Below, in pieces: positions 41,995-52,322 of a stretch of 64,000 nucleotides of DNA. The notes beneath the pieces were generated by a model. That model made no database searches. It had not been told where the DNA came from and saw nothing but the letters and a program-made list of their open reading frames with translations. The DNA is taken from the NCBI RefSeq assembly GCF_000565175.1, contig NZ_CP006681.1, positions 62,001 through 126,000 of the forward strand, in the 5' to 3' direction. The number at the start of each line of letters is the position of its first letter. Position 1 is the first letter of the stretch. The position numbers and the translations under genes are program-made. This stretch comes from Spiroplasma culicicola AES-1. Its GTDB lineage: Bacteria; Bacillota_I; Bacilli_A; Mycoplasmatales; Mycoplasmataceae.

Positions 41995-44306
41995 TGAAAT
42001 TTAAACTAAAAACATGAGTTAGAAATATGAAGTTGAATGCTCAATTAAATTCCCCAGAAATTAAAAAGACTGCTTCATTTTTTAAAACAAGTGTAATTTC
42101 AATTCTTGTTGGAACAATTTTAACAATGCTTTTAATTGCGGGACTTGGAGCTAATCCAATTGCTTTCTTTATAAAATCATTTGATGTTGTATTTACAAGA
42201 GATGTTAACTTACAAAATGCATTTTCATGATTTGCAGTCTATGGATTATTTGCAATTGGTCTTGCAATTGGTTTTAAAGTTGGACTATTTAATATGTCTG
42301 GTTCTGGACAAGCAATTCTTTCTATGGGTATTACTGGATTAATGTTAATTTCATTATTTGGAAATACTCAAGTGGAAATTAATAAAGCTGGAAGTTGAGT
42401 AATAATTTTGATTTTTATTGTTATGGTAACAATGTCAATGTTGCTTTCATCAATTACTGGAATATTGAAAGTATTTTTCAATATCCATGAAGTTGCAACT
42501 TCAATTTTATTAAACTGAACAGTTTGATATTTAATGAAATGAGCCTTTGGTTTAGAAGGATTTATTTCTTCTAGTCCAAGAATACCAACTGAGTGAATAG
42601 CACTTGCGGGTATTAAATGATTAATACCGATTATATTAATGACATTAGTATTTGTTGCTACATGATTTATTCTAACATTTACAACTTTAGGTTATAAATT
42701 TAAACTAGTTGGAACACAAAAAGATGCAGCGCACTATGTTGGTATTAATTACAAAAAATATATAATTAGTGCAACTGCTATACAGGGATTTTGTATAGGA
42801 ATTGGTTCATTTGTGTATTGATGTGCAATCAAAGGGCAATATAGTTTAGGTAATGATATTATTCCTACAATTGGATTTGATGCAATTGCAATTAGTTTAA
42901 TTGCTTTTAATAATATTTTAGGAATATTACCAATTTCATTCTTATGAGCAATTTTAACTGTAGGAATGCCTGTTGCTGTAACTTCATTTAATGAATTAGG
43001 AAGAGAAATTGCACCATTAATTTTTGGTTTCATAGTATATGCTTCAACATTTGCTTCATTATTTGCAAGATTGCAACCAATGAAATGAATAAGATTTAGC
43101 ATATATTACTTTAGAGATATTCCTACTCAAATTGAAATTAAAAATATTAACAAACAAATTAAGGATATAAAACAAGAAATTAAAAATATTAATAGACGTA
43201 ATTTTGAAAATCATTTACAATTAAAAGCATTGGTATCTGAAATTGAAAAAAATATTGAAGATATCAAAGACTTAAAATTTGAATTAAATAATACTAATAA
43301 ACTTGATCCAACTAACGAATCAAAGATCAAAGAGCTTAAAGATAATTTCAGTAAACTTGTTGAAACAAATAAAAGATTGAGTGAACAATTTGAACATTCT
43401 AAAAAAGAAATTATTATTGTTTTAAATAGACATATAAAACAATTAAAAGGAGATATTCAATATCTTAAAGATTCAGGATCTGAAAAATACTTTAAATCAA
43501 GTTATTATTCAATAAAATCTTCATTTAAATTTAAAACAAAAAGAAATGCGTGAGATCTATTAAATCCTGCAGTTAAAGATTTAAATGCAATTGAAGAAGA
43601 AAAAATTAATATACTACTTGAAATAAAAAGATATAAAAAAGCAAAATTCAATTCGGAATTAAAATTTATTAAAGAAGTAAAAGCAAAATATAAATTAGAT
43701 TTAAAACAATTAAAAACAGAATATCAATTAAATATTAAAAAAATAGCAAATGAAATAAAAAGTATTAAAAAAGAAGAATTAGAAAATAAAGATGCACAAC
43801 TTGAAGTTCTTAGATTAAAAATAGTTGAATTAACTAGTGAATATAATCAAAAAATAGATTCACTAAGTAATGACTTAAATCAAAAATTAGTAATTTCTGA
43901 TAATCAAAGAATTAAATTTGCAAAACAAGATGAAATTGATAGAGAAAATAAAATTGTTAGACTTGCACAATTGCATAAAGATTTTGAAGTTTGAAAAGAA
44001 AAAGAACAAGTTTTAAATCAAAAATGAGCTGTCAAAATTGCTAATTTAAAAGAAACAAATGTTCAATTAATGAAGAAAAAAGAAGAAAATTGAATTTTAG
44101 CAAAAACAGAATTAATTTCATTAGAAAATAATATTAAAGTATCGATTGAAAATACTAATAATCAAATTAAAATGAATTTAGAAAATGAAACAAATGAGCA
44201 AAGAATTTTAGACTTAAAACTTGAAAACAAAGAATTTATTGTCAATCAAAAGGCAATGAGATATGAAAAAATCTTAGAATTGGGTGAGAAATATGGATGT
44301 AATTAG
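41994..44306 (+). CDS. nupP: Nucleoside ABC transporter permease with giant coiled-coil tail
   Basis: 770 residues against about 350-370 for the family. Residues 1 to about 375 form the permease with roughly eight or nine spans (GLFAIGLAIGFKVGLFNMSGSGQ, NIHEVATSILLNWT, AGI... and GTQKDAAHYVGINYKKYIISATAIQG). From about residue 380 to the stop the sequence is almost entirely charged and polar (ETNKRLSEQFEHSKKEIIIV, KKIANEIKSIKKEELENKD, ENETNEQRILDLKLENKEF), heptad-like and free of membrane spans, so a cytoplasmic coiled coil of about 390 residues is predicted. The frame is continuous with the permease and runs into the nupQ start, with no sign of a broken gene. Confidence 0.88.
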
Positions 44307-45216
44307 TTTATTTCAATATACAGCTGAATTCTTTGTAGTAATTTCATTAGCAGCTCTTGCTGGAATGATAGCTGAAAGAGCTGGAGTTGTAAATATTGCA
44401 ATTGAAGGTTTCATGACAATGGGTGCGTTATTATTTGCTATATTAGGAAATTTAACATATTCCCAAGATAAAAATTGAATGCAATTAATTTGATTTGTAG
44501 TAATCTTTATAGCTGGAATGTTAATGTCATTAATGCACTCATTTGTAGCCATTAGATTGAAATGTGATCAGATTGTTTCGGGTACTGCTATTAATCTATT
44601 TATGCAAGGTTTAGCATTATTTATAGTAACTGCTAAATTAGTTGGAAATGATGATACATTTATTTATGGAAAATATACAAATATGTCAATAGATTCAGGC
44701 CATATATTAAGTAGTTATTTAATAATTACAATATTAGTAACTTTAATATTGGGATTCTATTTTACATTTACTAGAACTGGAAATAGACATATTTCTGCTG
44801 GAGAAAATCCAAATGCATTAGATGCAGTTGGAATTTCAGTAATTAAATATAGATATCTAGCAACAGCTATATCAGGGGGGATTGCCGCAATTGCTGGTGT
44901 ATTCTTTATAATAGTTGTTAAAGCCTCAACTTTTTATGGAAGTGTTGATGGATTTGGATTTATTGGACTGGCATTAATGATTATTGGGCAATGAAGAGTA
45001 AAATTCATAACACTGTTCTCATTATTGTTTGCATTTGTATTTGCTTTTGTAAGAATTGCGGGTGTAAGTTCAGGAATGCCAGAATTTATTTCTAAAAACA
45101 ATATCTTATTAAAAGCGTTACCATTTATTCTATCTCTGGTAGCAATGGTTATTATTTCTAAATGAAGTAGACCTCCTGCTGCATCAGGAAAACATTTTGA
45201 TAAATCAAAACGTTAA
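44293..45216 (+). CDS. nupQ: Nucleoside ABC transporter permease, second subunit
   Basis: 307-residue permease with about eight spans. EFFVVISLAALAGMIAERAGVVNIAIEGFMTMGALL near residue 11 and the late SAGENPNALDAVGISVIKYRYLATAISGG are characteristic of the NupQ/YufQ type. Pairs with the 41994 permease and the tandem ATPase. ATG at 44293 is preferred (GGGTGAG just upstream); it overlaps the preceding stop by 14 bases. Four TGA are Trp. A terminator follows, separating it from the phosphorylase genes. Confidence 0.92.
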
Positions 45217-45228
45217 AAAATAATACTT

Positions 45229-45260
45229 AAAAAATCTATCTTTATGATAGTTTTTTTTAT
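45229..45260 (+). terminator. Rho-independent terminator after nupQ
   Basis: AAAAAATCTATC / GATAGTTTTTTTT hairpin with 5-base loop and T8 tail. Confidence 0.75.
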
Positions 45261-45289
45261 TACAATAGTAGTAAAGAGGACTTGAAAAC

Positions 45290-46096
45290 ATGAAAAAAAT
45301 TGAAGAAATAGTAAATTATATTAACAAAGAATTTGATCAACCAATTGATATAGCAATGATTTTAGGAAGTGGTTTGGCAACTTTAACAGAAGAGTTTGAA
45401 GTAATTAAAGAAATTAGTTACATCGATATTCCTCACTTTAAAGCAAGTGAAGTTGTTGGTCATGCTTCAAAATTAGTATTTGCAAAGCATAACAATAAAA
45501 ACATTTTATTTTTTAAAGGAAGATTTCATTACTATGAAGGTTATGAAATTGATGAAGTAGTTTTGCCAGTTAGAGTTGTAGCCCAATTAAAAGTTAAAAA
45601 CTTAATTGTGACAAATGCTTGTGGGGGAGTTGCTGACTTTTTAAATCCAGGTGATTTAATGTTGATTAATGATCACATTGGTCTATTTTGTCCTTCACCA
45701 CTAAGAGGGAAAAATTATGATAACTTTGGAACAAGATTTCCAGATATGAGTCAAGCATATGATAAAAACTTACAAACTTTAGCCTTAACTTGTGCAAAAG
45801 ATTTAAGTATTGATTTAAAACAAGGAGTTTATGCATACTTTAAAGGACCAATGTATGAAACACCAGCAGAAATTAGAGCATATAAAGCTTTAGGAAGTGA
45901 TGCTGTTGGAATGTCTACTGTTCCTGAAGTTATTGTGGCTCACCATGCAGGAATTAAAGTATTGGGAATTAGTTTAATTACTAATAAAGCAGCTGGACTT
46001 GGGGGAAATTTAAATCATCAAGAAGTAATTGAAGTTGCTGGACAATCTGAAGTTAAATTTAAAAAACTTGTTAAAGAAATTATTGAGAGAATTTAA
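45290..46096 (+). CDS. punA: Purine nucleoside phosphorylase, trimeric type (PNP-I)
   Basis: 268-residue enzyme splitting purine (deoxy)nucleosides with phosphate. MILGSGLATLTEEF near residue 23, FKGRFHYYEGY near 77, NACGGVADFLNPGDLMLINDHI near 107 and YFKGPMYETPAEIRAYKALGSDAVGMSTVPEVIVA near 184 define the trimeric family, guanosine/inosine preferring. Late TNKAAG followed by an Asn-His pair (NLNHQEV). No Trp in the protein. AAAGAGG precedes the ATG. It processes the nucleosides imported by the transporter encoded just upstream. Confidence 0.93.
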   Translation: MKKIEEIVNYINKEFDQPIDIAMILGSGLATLTEEFEVIKEISYIDIPHFKASEVVGHASKLVFAKHNNKNILFFKGRFHYYEGYEIDEVVLPVRVVAQLKVKNLIVTNACGGVADFLNPGDLMLINDHIGLFCPSPLRGKNYDNFGTRFPDMSQAYDKNLQTLALTCAKDLSIDLKQGVYAYFKGPMYETPAEIRAYKALGSDAVGMSTVPEVIVAHHAGIKVLGISLITNKAAGLGGNLNHQEVIEVAGQSEVKFKKLVKEIIERI

Positions 46097-46118
46097 TAAC
46101 TTGATTACTATTAAATTC

Positions 46119-46140
46119 ATATTGTAAAAACAATATTTTA
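46119..46140 (+). terminator. Weak terminator-like hairpin between the two PNP genes
   Basis: ATATTGT pairs with ACAATAT around AAAA, followed by TTTTA. All-AT stem apart from one G-C pair, so it may be leaky. Confidence 0.4.
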
Positions 46141-46177
46141 AGTTAAAATTTTAGTAATTATTAAAGGAGACAAAAGA

Positions 46178-46888
46178 ATGACACCACATATTAGTGCAAA
46201 AAAAGAAGATATTGCAAAAGTTGTACTTATGCCAGGAGATCCACTTAGAGCTAAAAAAATAGCAGAAACATATTTAACAGATGTTAAATTAGTAAATGAA
46301 GTTAGAAATATGTTCATGTATACAGGAATGTATAATGGTAAAAAAGTAACCATTGCAGGAAGTGGAATGGGATGTCCAAGTATTGGAATTTATTCATATG
46401 AACTATACAAATTCTATGATGTAAACCATATTATTAGAATTGGATCTGCTGGAAGTTATAAAGAAGGAATTAATGTATATGATGTGTATAACGTTAAAGA
46501 AGCTTTTGGAGAAAGTGACTTTGCAAAAATAGCTGCTAATATTGATTCAAAAATTATTCCAGCGGGGGAAAAATTATTTGATTTAATTGAAGCAACAGCA
46601 CAAGAAAAAAATATTAAAACACACAAAGGAATAGCACATTCATCTGATGTTTTTTATCGTTATGAAGATTCACTTGAATTTGCAAAGAAAAATAATTTAG
46701 ACGTAGTTGAAATGGAATCATTTGCTTTATTTGCAAATGCAATTGCTACAAATAAACAAGCTGCTTGTTTATTAACAATTTCAGATAGTTTTATTACAAA
46801 AGAAGTAACAACTGCTGAAGAAAGACAAAACAACTTTATGACAATGGTTGAATTAGCTCTTGATACAGTTGTAAAAGTAGCAGACTAA
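46178..46888 (+). CDS. deoD: Purine nucleoside phosphorylase, hexameric type (DeoD)
   Basis: 236-residue PNP-II. MTPHISAKKEDIAKVVLMPGDPLRAKKIAETYL is the standard start with the phosphate-binding GDPLRAK, GSGMGCPSIGIYSYELYKFYDV near 63, RIGSAGSYKEG near 87, and VEMESFALFANA near 179 plus TISDSFIT near 203. This form typically accepts adenosine as well as 6-oxopurines, complementing the trimeric enzyme upstream. AAAGGAGAC precedes the ATG. Its stop lies in the terminator loop. Confidence 0.95.
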   Translation: MTPHISAKKEDIAKVVLMPGDPLRAKKIAETYLTDVKLVNEVRNMFMYTGMYNGKKVTIAGSGMGCPSIGIYSYELYKFYDVNHIIRIGSAGSYKEGINVYDVYNVKEAFGESDFAKIAANIDSKIIPAGEKLFDLIEATAQEKNIKTHKGIAHSSDVFYRYEDSLEFAKKNNLDVVEMESFALFANAIATNKQAACLLTISDSFITKEVTTAEERQNNFMTMVELALDTVVKVAD

Positions 46889-46903
46889 TCTGCTACTTTT
46901 TTT
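46873..46903 (+). terminator. Rho-independent terminator after deoD
   Basis: AAAAGTAGCAGA pairs perfectly with TCTGCTACTTTT, T7 tail; the loop contains the deoD stop. Confidence 0.85.
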
Positions 46904-46932
46904 AAAAATATTTTGAAAGGAGGTTAGAAAAA

Positions 46933-47889
46933 ATGAAAATACTTGCTATTGAATCAAGTTGTGATGAATTTAGTGTTGCTATAATGGTTGAAGGGCAGAT
47001 TAAAGCAAATATCATATCTTCACAAATAAATGAACATACAAAATATGGGGGAGTAATTCCTGAATTGGCTTCAAGATTACATGTAAAAAACTTTTCTTGG
47101 GTTTTACAAGAAGCATTGAAAGAAGCACAAGTTGGTTTGGAAGAAATTGAACAAATTGCTTATACTGCAAGACCTGGATTAATCGGAAGTTTAATTATTG
47201 GAAAATTAGTGGCACAAACTTTAGCGCTCTATTTAAATATTCCTATTATGGATTTAGATCATGTACAAGGGCATATTTATGGAGCAAATATTGATGAAAA
47301 ATTTAAATATCCTGTAATGGCTCTTGTAGTATCAGGAGGACATACTCAAATTCAATATTTAAAAAGTAGTTTAGATTTTCAAGTGATTGGAACAACTCAA
47401 GATGATGCCATTGGTGAATGTTATGACAAAGTTGCTAGAGCCTTAGGAATGGGATATCCTGGAGGTCCTAAAATAGATGAGTTAGCTCAACAGGGAGATG
47501 AAAATGCATATGCATTACCACTTGTAAAAAATGATGATACCTATGATTTTTCGTTTTCAGGCTTGAAAACTGCTAGTTTAAATTTAATTAATAAATTGAA
47601 ACAAAATAATGAAGAAATTAATTTGGAAAATTTTTGTTCTAGCTTCCAAAAAACTGCAATTGATTGTTTATTTTTAAAGTTAGAAAAAGCCCTTAAAAAC
47701 TATCCTGTAGAGACATTAACAGTTGCTGGAGGTGTATCTGCTAATAAAAATTTAAGAAAAAGAATTTTTTCCATTTCATCAATGTATAATATTGATAGAT
47801 TAGTAATACCAAACATGGCCTATTGTACTGATAATGCAGCAATGATTGCAGAATTGTGCAATGAATACATAATAACTAGTGAAAAATAA
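46933..47889 (+). CDS. tsaD: tRNA threonylcarbamoyladenosine synthase subunit TsaD
   Basis: 318-residue ATPase-fold protein that transfers threonylcarbamoyl to A37 of ANN-decoding tRNAs with TsaB/TsaE. ILAIESSCDEFSVAI at the start, GGVIPELASRLHVKN near 37, the metal-binding LDHVQGHIYG near 110, LVVSGGHTQI near 133, and KVARALGMGYPGGPKIDELA near 166 are all present, with VAGGVSANKNLRKR and the CTDNAAMIA end. AAAGGAGG precedes the ATG. Contains a true TGG Trp (FSWVLQE). Confidence 0.96.
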   Translation: MKILAIESSCDEFSVAIMVEGQIKANIISSQINEHTKYGGVIPELASRLHVKNFSWVLQEALKEAQVGLEEIEQIAYTARPGLIGSLIIGKLVAQTLALYLNIPIMDLDHVQGHIYGANIDEKFKYPVMALVVSGGHTQIQYLKSSLDFQVIGTTQDDAIGECYDKVARALGMGYPGGPKIDELAQQGDENAYALPLVKNDDTYDFSFSGLKTASLNLINKLKQNNEEINLENFCSSFQKTAIDCLFLKLEKALKNYPVETLTVAGGVSANKNLRKRIFSISSMYNIDRLVIPNMAYCTDNAAMIAELCNEYIITSEK

Positions 47890-47907
47890 AGGGGGTAGTA
47901 CTTAAAA

Positions 47908-48693
47908 ATGAGATCTTTTTTAAGTAAGTTAACTACAATTGATGACAAAGACTTGACTTTAAAGGAAAGAAAAATTGTCGACTACATTAAAACACATTTA
48001 AAAGAAATTGTAGAAACAAATATGAAAATTGAAAGAATGGCACAAGAAGCTGGTACAGGTTATAGTGCTATTTATGGACTATTAAAAAAATTAAATATTA
48101 AGGGATTTAGAGATTTTGCAATTTCACTTGCAAATGATGCAGAAAATCAAGAAATTACTATTGCAAAAAATGACGAAAATGTTGTGTCTGGATATATTAA
48201 CTTAATCAAACAAAATTATGCTTTAATTGAAAAACGATCAATCTTTGATACTTTAAACATTATTAAAGATGCTCAAAAAGGAAGAATCTTTTTCTGCTAT
48301 TGAGAAAACTTACTTTCTGGACCAGCACAAGAGTTATCAAACTTTTTCTATAAAGAAGGATATAATTCTTATTTATTAGATAGTGATCAAGAAATTTTAA
48401 AAGATAGAATTAATACATCTACAGAAAATGATATTTTTATTTTCTTTACACGTTATGGAAATTCTACAAGATTAGATGGGTTCATTGAAAAAATTGGAGA
48501 AATGAAAAGAAAAATTATTTATGTATCTGGAAAAATTGCATCAAATGATATAACAAAATATTTAAATTCAGTACATACATTAATTGTTGACAATCCAGAC
48601 CATTCAATCTATGAAGGACATATTTCACATTCAGTTCCATTTAATTATTTTAATGATTTATTAATTTATCATTATTTAAATTCAGGAGTGTAA
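47908..48693 (+). CDS. RpiR/MurR-family transcriptional regulator
   Basis: 261-residue regulator: N-terminal helix-turn-helix of the RpiR type (LTLKERKIVDYIKTHLKEIVETNMKIERMAQEAGTGYSAIYGLLKKLNIKGFRDFAISL, residues 18-77) and a C-terminal SIS-like sugar-phosphate domain (RIFFCYWENLLSGPAQELSNFFYKEG; FIFFTRYGNSTRLDGFIEK; KIIYVSG). The SIS residues around GNS are kept. It lies before manA and the fructose-type PTS, so those are likely targets. The gene follows tsaD by 18 bases with GGGGGTAG as ribosome site. Confidence 0.85.
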
Positions 48694-48701
48694 GTAAAAC
48701 T

Positions 48702-49592
48702 ATGAGTAATGTATTTAAAATTGAACCTCATTTTTCTGAAAGAATTTGAGGAGGAACCAAACTGAAAGAATTTGGTTTTGATATTCCAAGTGACAATATT
48801 GGTGAAGCTTGGGTAATATCTGCGCATCCTAACGGAATGGGATATTTAAATGTTGATAACAAAAGAATCAGCTTGAAAGAATTTTTTGAAACAAATGAAG
48901 TTTTTAAAAATTCTGGAACTGAATTTCCATTGTTATCAAAAATCATAACTGCAAATGATTATTTATCAGTACAGGTTCACCCAGATGATAAATATGCTTT
49001 GCAACATCACAATTCATTGGGAAAACCAGAAAGTTGATATATTTTAGATTGTCCAAGTGATGCCAAATTAATTTATGGACATCATGCAAAAACAATTGAA
49101 GAATTTAAAGATGCTATTGAAAATAATATATTGGATGTACTTGAATATGTTGAGATTGCTCCAGGAGATTTTATTTATGTTGAACCTGGAAAAATTCATG
49201 CAATTACTCCTGGAGTAACTTTGTTTGAATTGCAAAGATCAAGCGACATTACCTATCGATTATTTGATTATAATCGTCTTGAAAAAAATGGCGAACCAAG
49301 AGAATTACATATTGATCATTCGTTAGCAAATATTAAAATTCCCGATAGTGAAGGTTTAATAATTAGATCTGCAAAAGCTATGATATTTGAATCACAGTAC
49401 TTTAATTTATTTTTACACGATAGTGAACATAAATTTGAAATAAAAAATCAAAAATGAATTCAATTTACAGTAATTGATAAAAATTGCATTGTTAATGGAA
49501 TGGAATTTAAAACAGGAGAATCAGGGATTGCTATTATTGATAATAATTTCCAGATATCAGGTCAAGGCAAAACCCTTATTTCTTGGGTATAA
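48702..49592 (+). CDS. manA: Mannose-6-phosphate isomerase, class I
   Basis: 296-residue Zn-dependent isomerase interconverting mannose 6-phosphate and fructose 6-phosphate. Metal-site motif LSVQVHPDDKYA near residue 88 is intact, IEPHFSERIWGGTKL opens the protein, EAWVISAHPNG near 35, and EPGKIHAITPGVTLFELQRSSDITYRLFDYNR near 164 holds the other active-site residues. Three or four TGA plus genuine TGG Trp codons occur. It is 8 bases after the regulator gene and before the PTS, forming a mannose/fructose uptake set. Confidence 0.94.
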
Positions 49593-49609
49593 TGGAATAT
49601 TTTTCCAAA

Positions 49610-49657
49610 AAAAGCAAGTGTTTTAGAAAAACACTTGCTTTTTTTTTTTTTTTTTTT
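49610..49657 (+). terminator. Strong rho-independent terminator with T19 tail
   Basis: AAAGCAAGTGTTTT pairs perfectly with AAAACACTTGCTTT around two bases, then 19 T (49639-49657). It separates manA from the PTS gene 27 bases further on. Confidence 0.9.
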
Positions 49658-49684
49658 GTACATTCAAATCATAGGAGGTAGGAA

Positions 49685-52174
49685 ATGAAAATTTTAAAGA
49701 AGGAAAATGTGTTTTTAGATGTTGAAATAAAAAGTAAACAAGAAATGTTTGATTTTATTGCAACAAAAGCTGTTGAATTAAAAATTGTTAAAGATAAACA
49801 AAATCTAATTGATATGTTTAATAAACGTGAACAAGAAAGTTCAACAGCCTTTGAAGATGGTTTTTCAATTCCACATGCAAAAATTAGTGGAATTAAAAAT
49901 GCATCTATTATTTGTGTAAGATCATCCAAAAATCTTGAATGAGAATCACTTGATGGTAAACCAACCAATATTTCTATTGCATTGATTATTCCAGAAGATG
50001 GTGCAGAAGAACACTTAAGTGTATTAAGTGATATTGCAACAAAATTGATGAGAGATGAAATAAGAAAAAGTTTAAAAGAAGCAAAAACAAGTGAAGACTT
50101 TGTTAATGCTTTAAATGCAAAGGTTGAAAAAAAAGCAACAGTTAAAAAAACAGATAAAGATTTAAAAATCGTTGCTATTACTGCGTGTGTAGTGGGGGTT
50201 GCACACACTTATATGGCAGAAGATAAATTATTAGAAGTTTTGGGAGCCGAAGGTTATAACATAAGAGTTGAAACTCAAGGTTCAAAAGGAGTTGGAACTC
50301 CTTTAACAAAATCAGAAATTGATCAAGCTGACATTGTAATTTTGGCAACAGACACAAAAGTTGATACTTCAAGATTTGTTGGCAAAAAACTATATTCAAC
50401 TCATGTAGCAAGAGCTATTAAAGAACCATTAAAAGTATTAAAAGATGCTTTAGATAATGGAAAAATATTGGCTTCAACAACAGGAGAATTTTCAAATGAA
50501 AATGGTGTTGCTAAAGAACGTGAAGGTGTCTTAAAACACATTCTTGCTGGAATTAGTTACATGATTCCAATTATTATTTTAGGAGGAATTATGTTAGCTG
50601 CCTCAATTGGAATTGCAAAAGCAATTTGAGGATATGATGCTGGAACAAAAGGACCTGCAATTGAATTTGACCCAATAACTGGTGAAGCAATAGCATGAAA
50701 ATATCCATGAAATCCATTAGCAATTATGGAAATGATTGGAGGAGCTTCATTTACATTAATGATTCCAATTCTTGGAGGATATATAGCTTATTCTATTGCT
50801 GGTAGAGCTGCGTTAGCTCCAGCAATGGTGGGTGCATTTATAGGAAATAGTGCTTCAAACTTCATGCCATTACCAGGAATGGATAATGTAACAACACCAA
50901 TGGGATTTATTGGAGCAATTATTGCTGGACTTTTAGTAGGTTACTATGTTAGATGAGTAAATACTTGAAATGTTCCAAAATCATTAAGAGCTGCGATGCC
51001 AATATTCTTTATACCAATTACAGCTGGAATTGGAATATCAATCCTATTTATTTATGTACTTGGAGGACCAATTGGTTATGTAATGCAAGAATTTTCATTA
51101 GTAATTGAAAATGCATATACTGATCCTAAATTTGGAGTAGCATTAGGAATTGGTTTAGGTTTATTAATTGGAGCAATGGCTTCATTTGATATGGGAGGAC
51201 CAATTAATAAAATTGCCTTTGTTACTTGTTCTGCATTAATTACTCAAGGTATTGCATATCCAATGGGAACAATGGCAGCTGCAATTCCAGTTGCTCCATT
51301 AGGAATGGGATTAACTTCATTAATCTTTAAAAGATTCTTTACAAAAGATGAACAAGGAATGGGAACTGCTGCAGTTATTATGGGAACAATCGGAATCTCA
51401 GAAGGAGCTATCCCATTTGCAATTCGTGATCCAAAAAGAGCCATCGCATGTAACATCTTAGGTGGAATGGTTGCAGGAGCAATTGCAGGAGCATTCAAAA
51501 TTGAAGACTTTGCAGCACACGGAGGGCCAATTGTTGCCTTCTTAGGAGCAGTTCCATATGGATGACAAACTGTTGTTTACTTTGGAGCAGTTGCTGCAGG
51601 AGTTACAACTATTGTATTAGTTTATGGACTATGATTAGTAGCTTCATTAGGGAAAGTTGGAAGTTTAAAGGAAGCTCATGTAAATATGATTGAAGAGTTA
51701 ATTAATGAAAGAAATGATGAAATTACCAAATTGAAAATGGAAATTTCAAATGCCAAAAAAACTATTAAAAATTCAACTGTGCAAAGTGAAATTGATAGTT
51801 TAAATAAATTAATTTCAACTAATATGGATGAAATTAAAAATATTAAAGAACAATTTAAAATAAAAGTAGAAACTGCAAAGACTGCTTATAAATCAATTAA
51901 ACCTGAAGAGTTGAATTATTTAAAAGCAAATAAAGAAAATCTTAAATCATTTATGGATTTACAAAAACAAGAAAAAAATGCTCAGTTAGCAGAATTAAAA
52001 AATCAAAAAACACAAGTATTTAGTTCATTAAATCCATTGCAAAAAAAAGAATTTAATAAGAACTTTATAGTTTCAAAAGAAGCAATTGATATAAATTATA
52101 CAAATAACCTTTATGAGAAACATGTTGAGATGAGTAGTAAATTTGTAAACCAATATAAAAACAATTTAAAATAG
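49685..52174 (+). CDS. fruA: Fructose-type PTS permease IIABC with coiled-coil C-terminal extension
   Basis: 829-residue permease that imports and phosphorylates fructose or mannose. IIA occupies residues 1-150 with active His in FSIPHAKI near 61; IIB about 160-260 with the Cys in ITACVVGVAHTYMAED; IIC about 285-660 with spans such as MIPIIILGGIMLAASIGIAKAIW. After the last span (LVYGLWLVASLGKV) about 165 residues of charged sequence follow (NDEITKLKMEISNAKKTIKN, LKSFMDLQKQEKNAQLAELK), probably coiled coil, absent from usual FruA. TAGGAGGTAGGAA precedes the ATG. HPr at 61998 is its phosphate donor. Confidence 0.92.
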
Positions 52175-52176
52175 TT

Positions 52177-52208
52177 AAAAAACTGGTAGGTAGTGCCAGT
52201 TTTTTATT
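52177..52208 (+). terminator. Rho-independent terminator after fruA
   Basis: AAAAAACTGG pairs with CCAGTTTTTT, 9-base loop, T tail. Confidence 0.8.
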
Positions 52209-52263
52209 TTGGGTTAGTAAATATTTACTTAATGCTATGATAAAATCTATATGAAATTGTATT

Positions 52264-52300
52264 TTTAAAATAGTTGTTTAAAATGAGCAACTATTTTAAA
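52264..52300 (+). promoter_or_regulatory. Perfect hairpin in the hydrolase leader
   Basis: TTTAAAATAGTTG pairs exactly with CAACTATTTTAAA (13 bp, 11-base loop), ending 23 bases before the hydrolase start and just before its ribosome site AAAAGGAAG. No T run follows, so it is not a typical terminator. Could act as a leader element. Confidence 0.4.
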
Positions 52301-52322
52301 TTGAAAAGGAAGTGCCTCGGGA

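Noticed and set aside
42749-43102. Minus-strand frame opposite the nucleoside permease
   Set aside because: Antisense shadow; the sense frame is a clear ABC permease.
43110-44306. Reading the coiled-coil tail as a separate gene
   Set aside because: The frame is continuous with the permease when TGA is Trp, no ribosome site precedes an internal ATG, and the end overlaps nupQ as expected of operon neighbours.
49669-50208. Long minus-strand frame of about 179 codons opposite fruA
   Set aside because: Antisense shadow of the IIA/IIB coding region; composition mirrors the Lys-rich sense strand.
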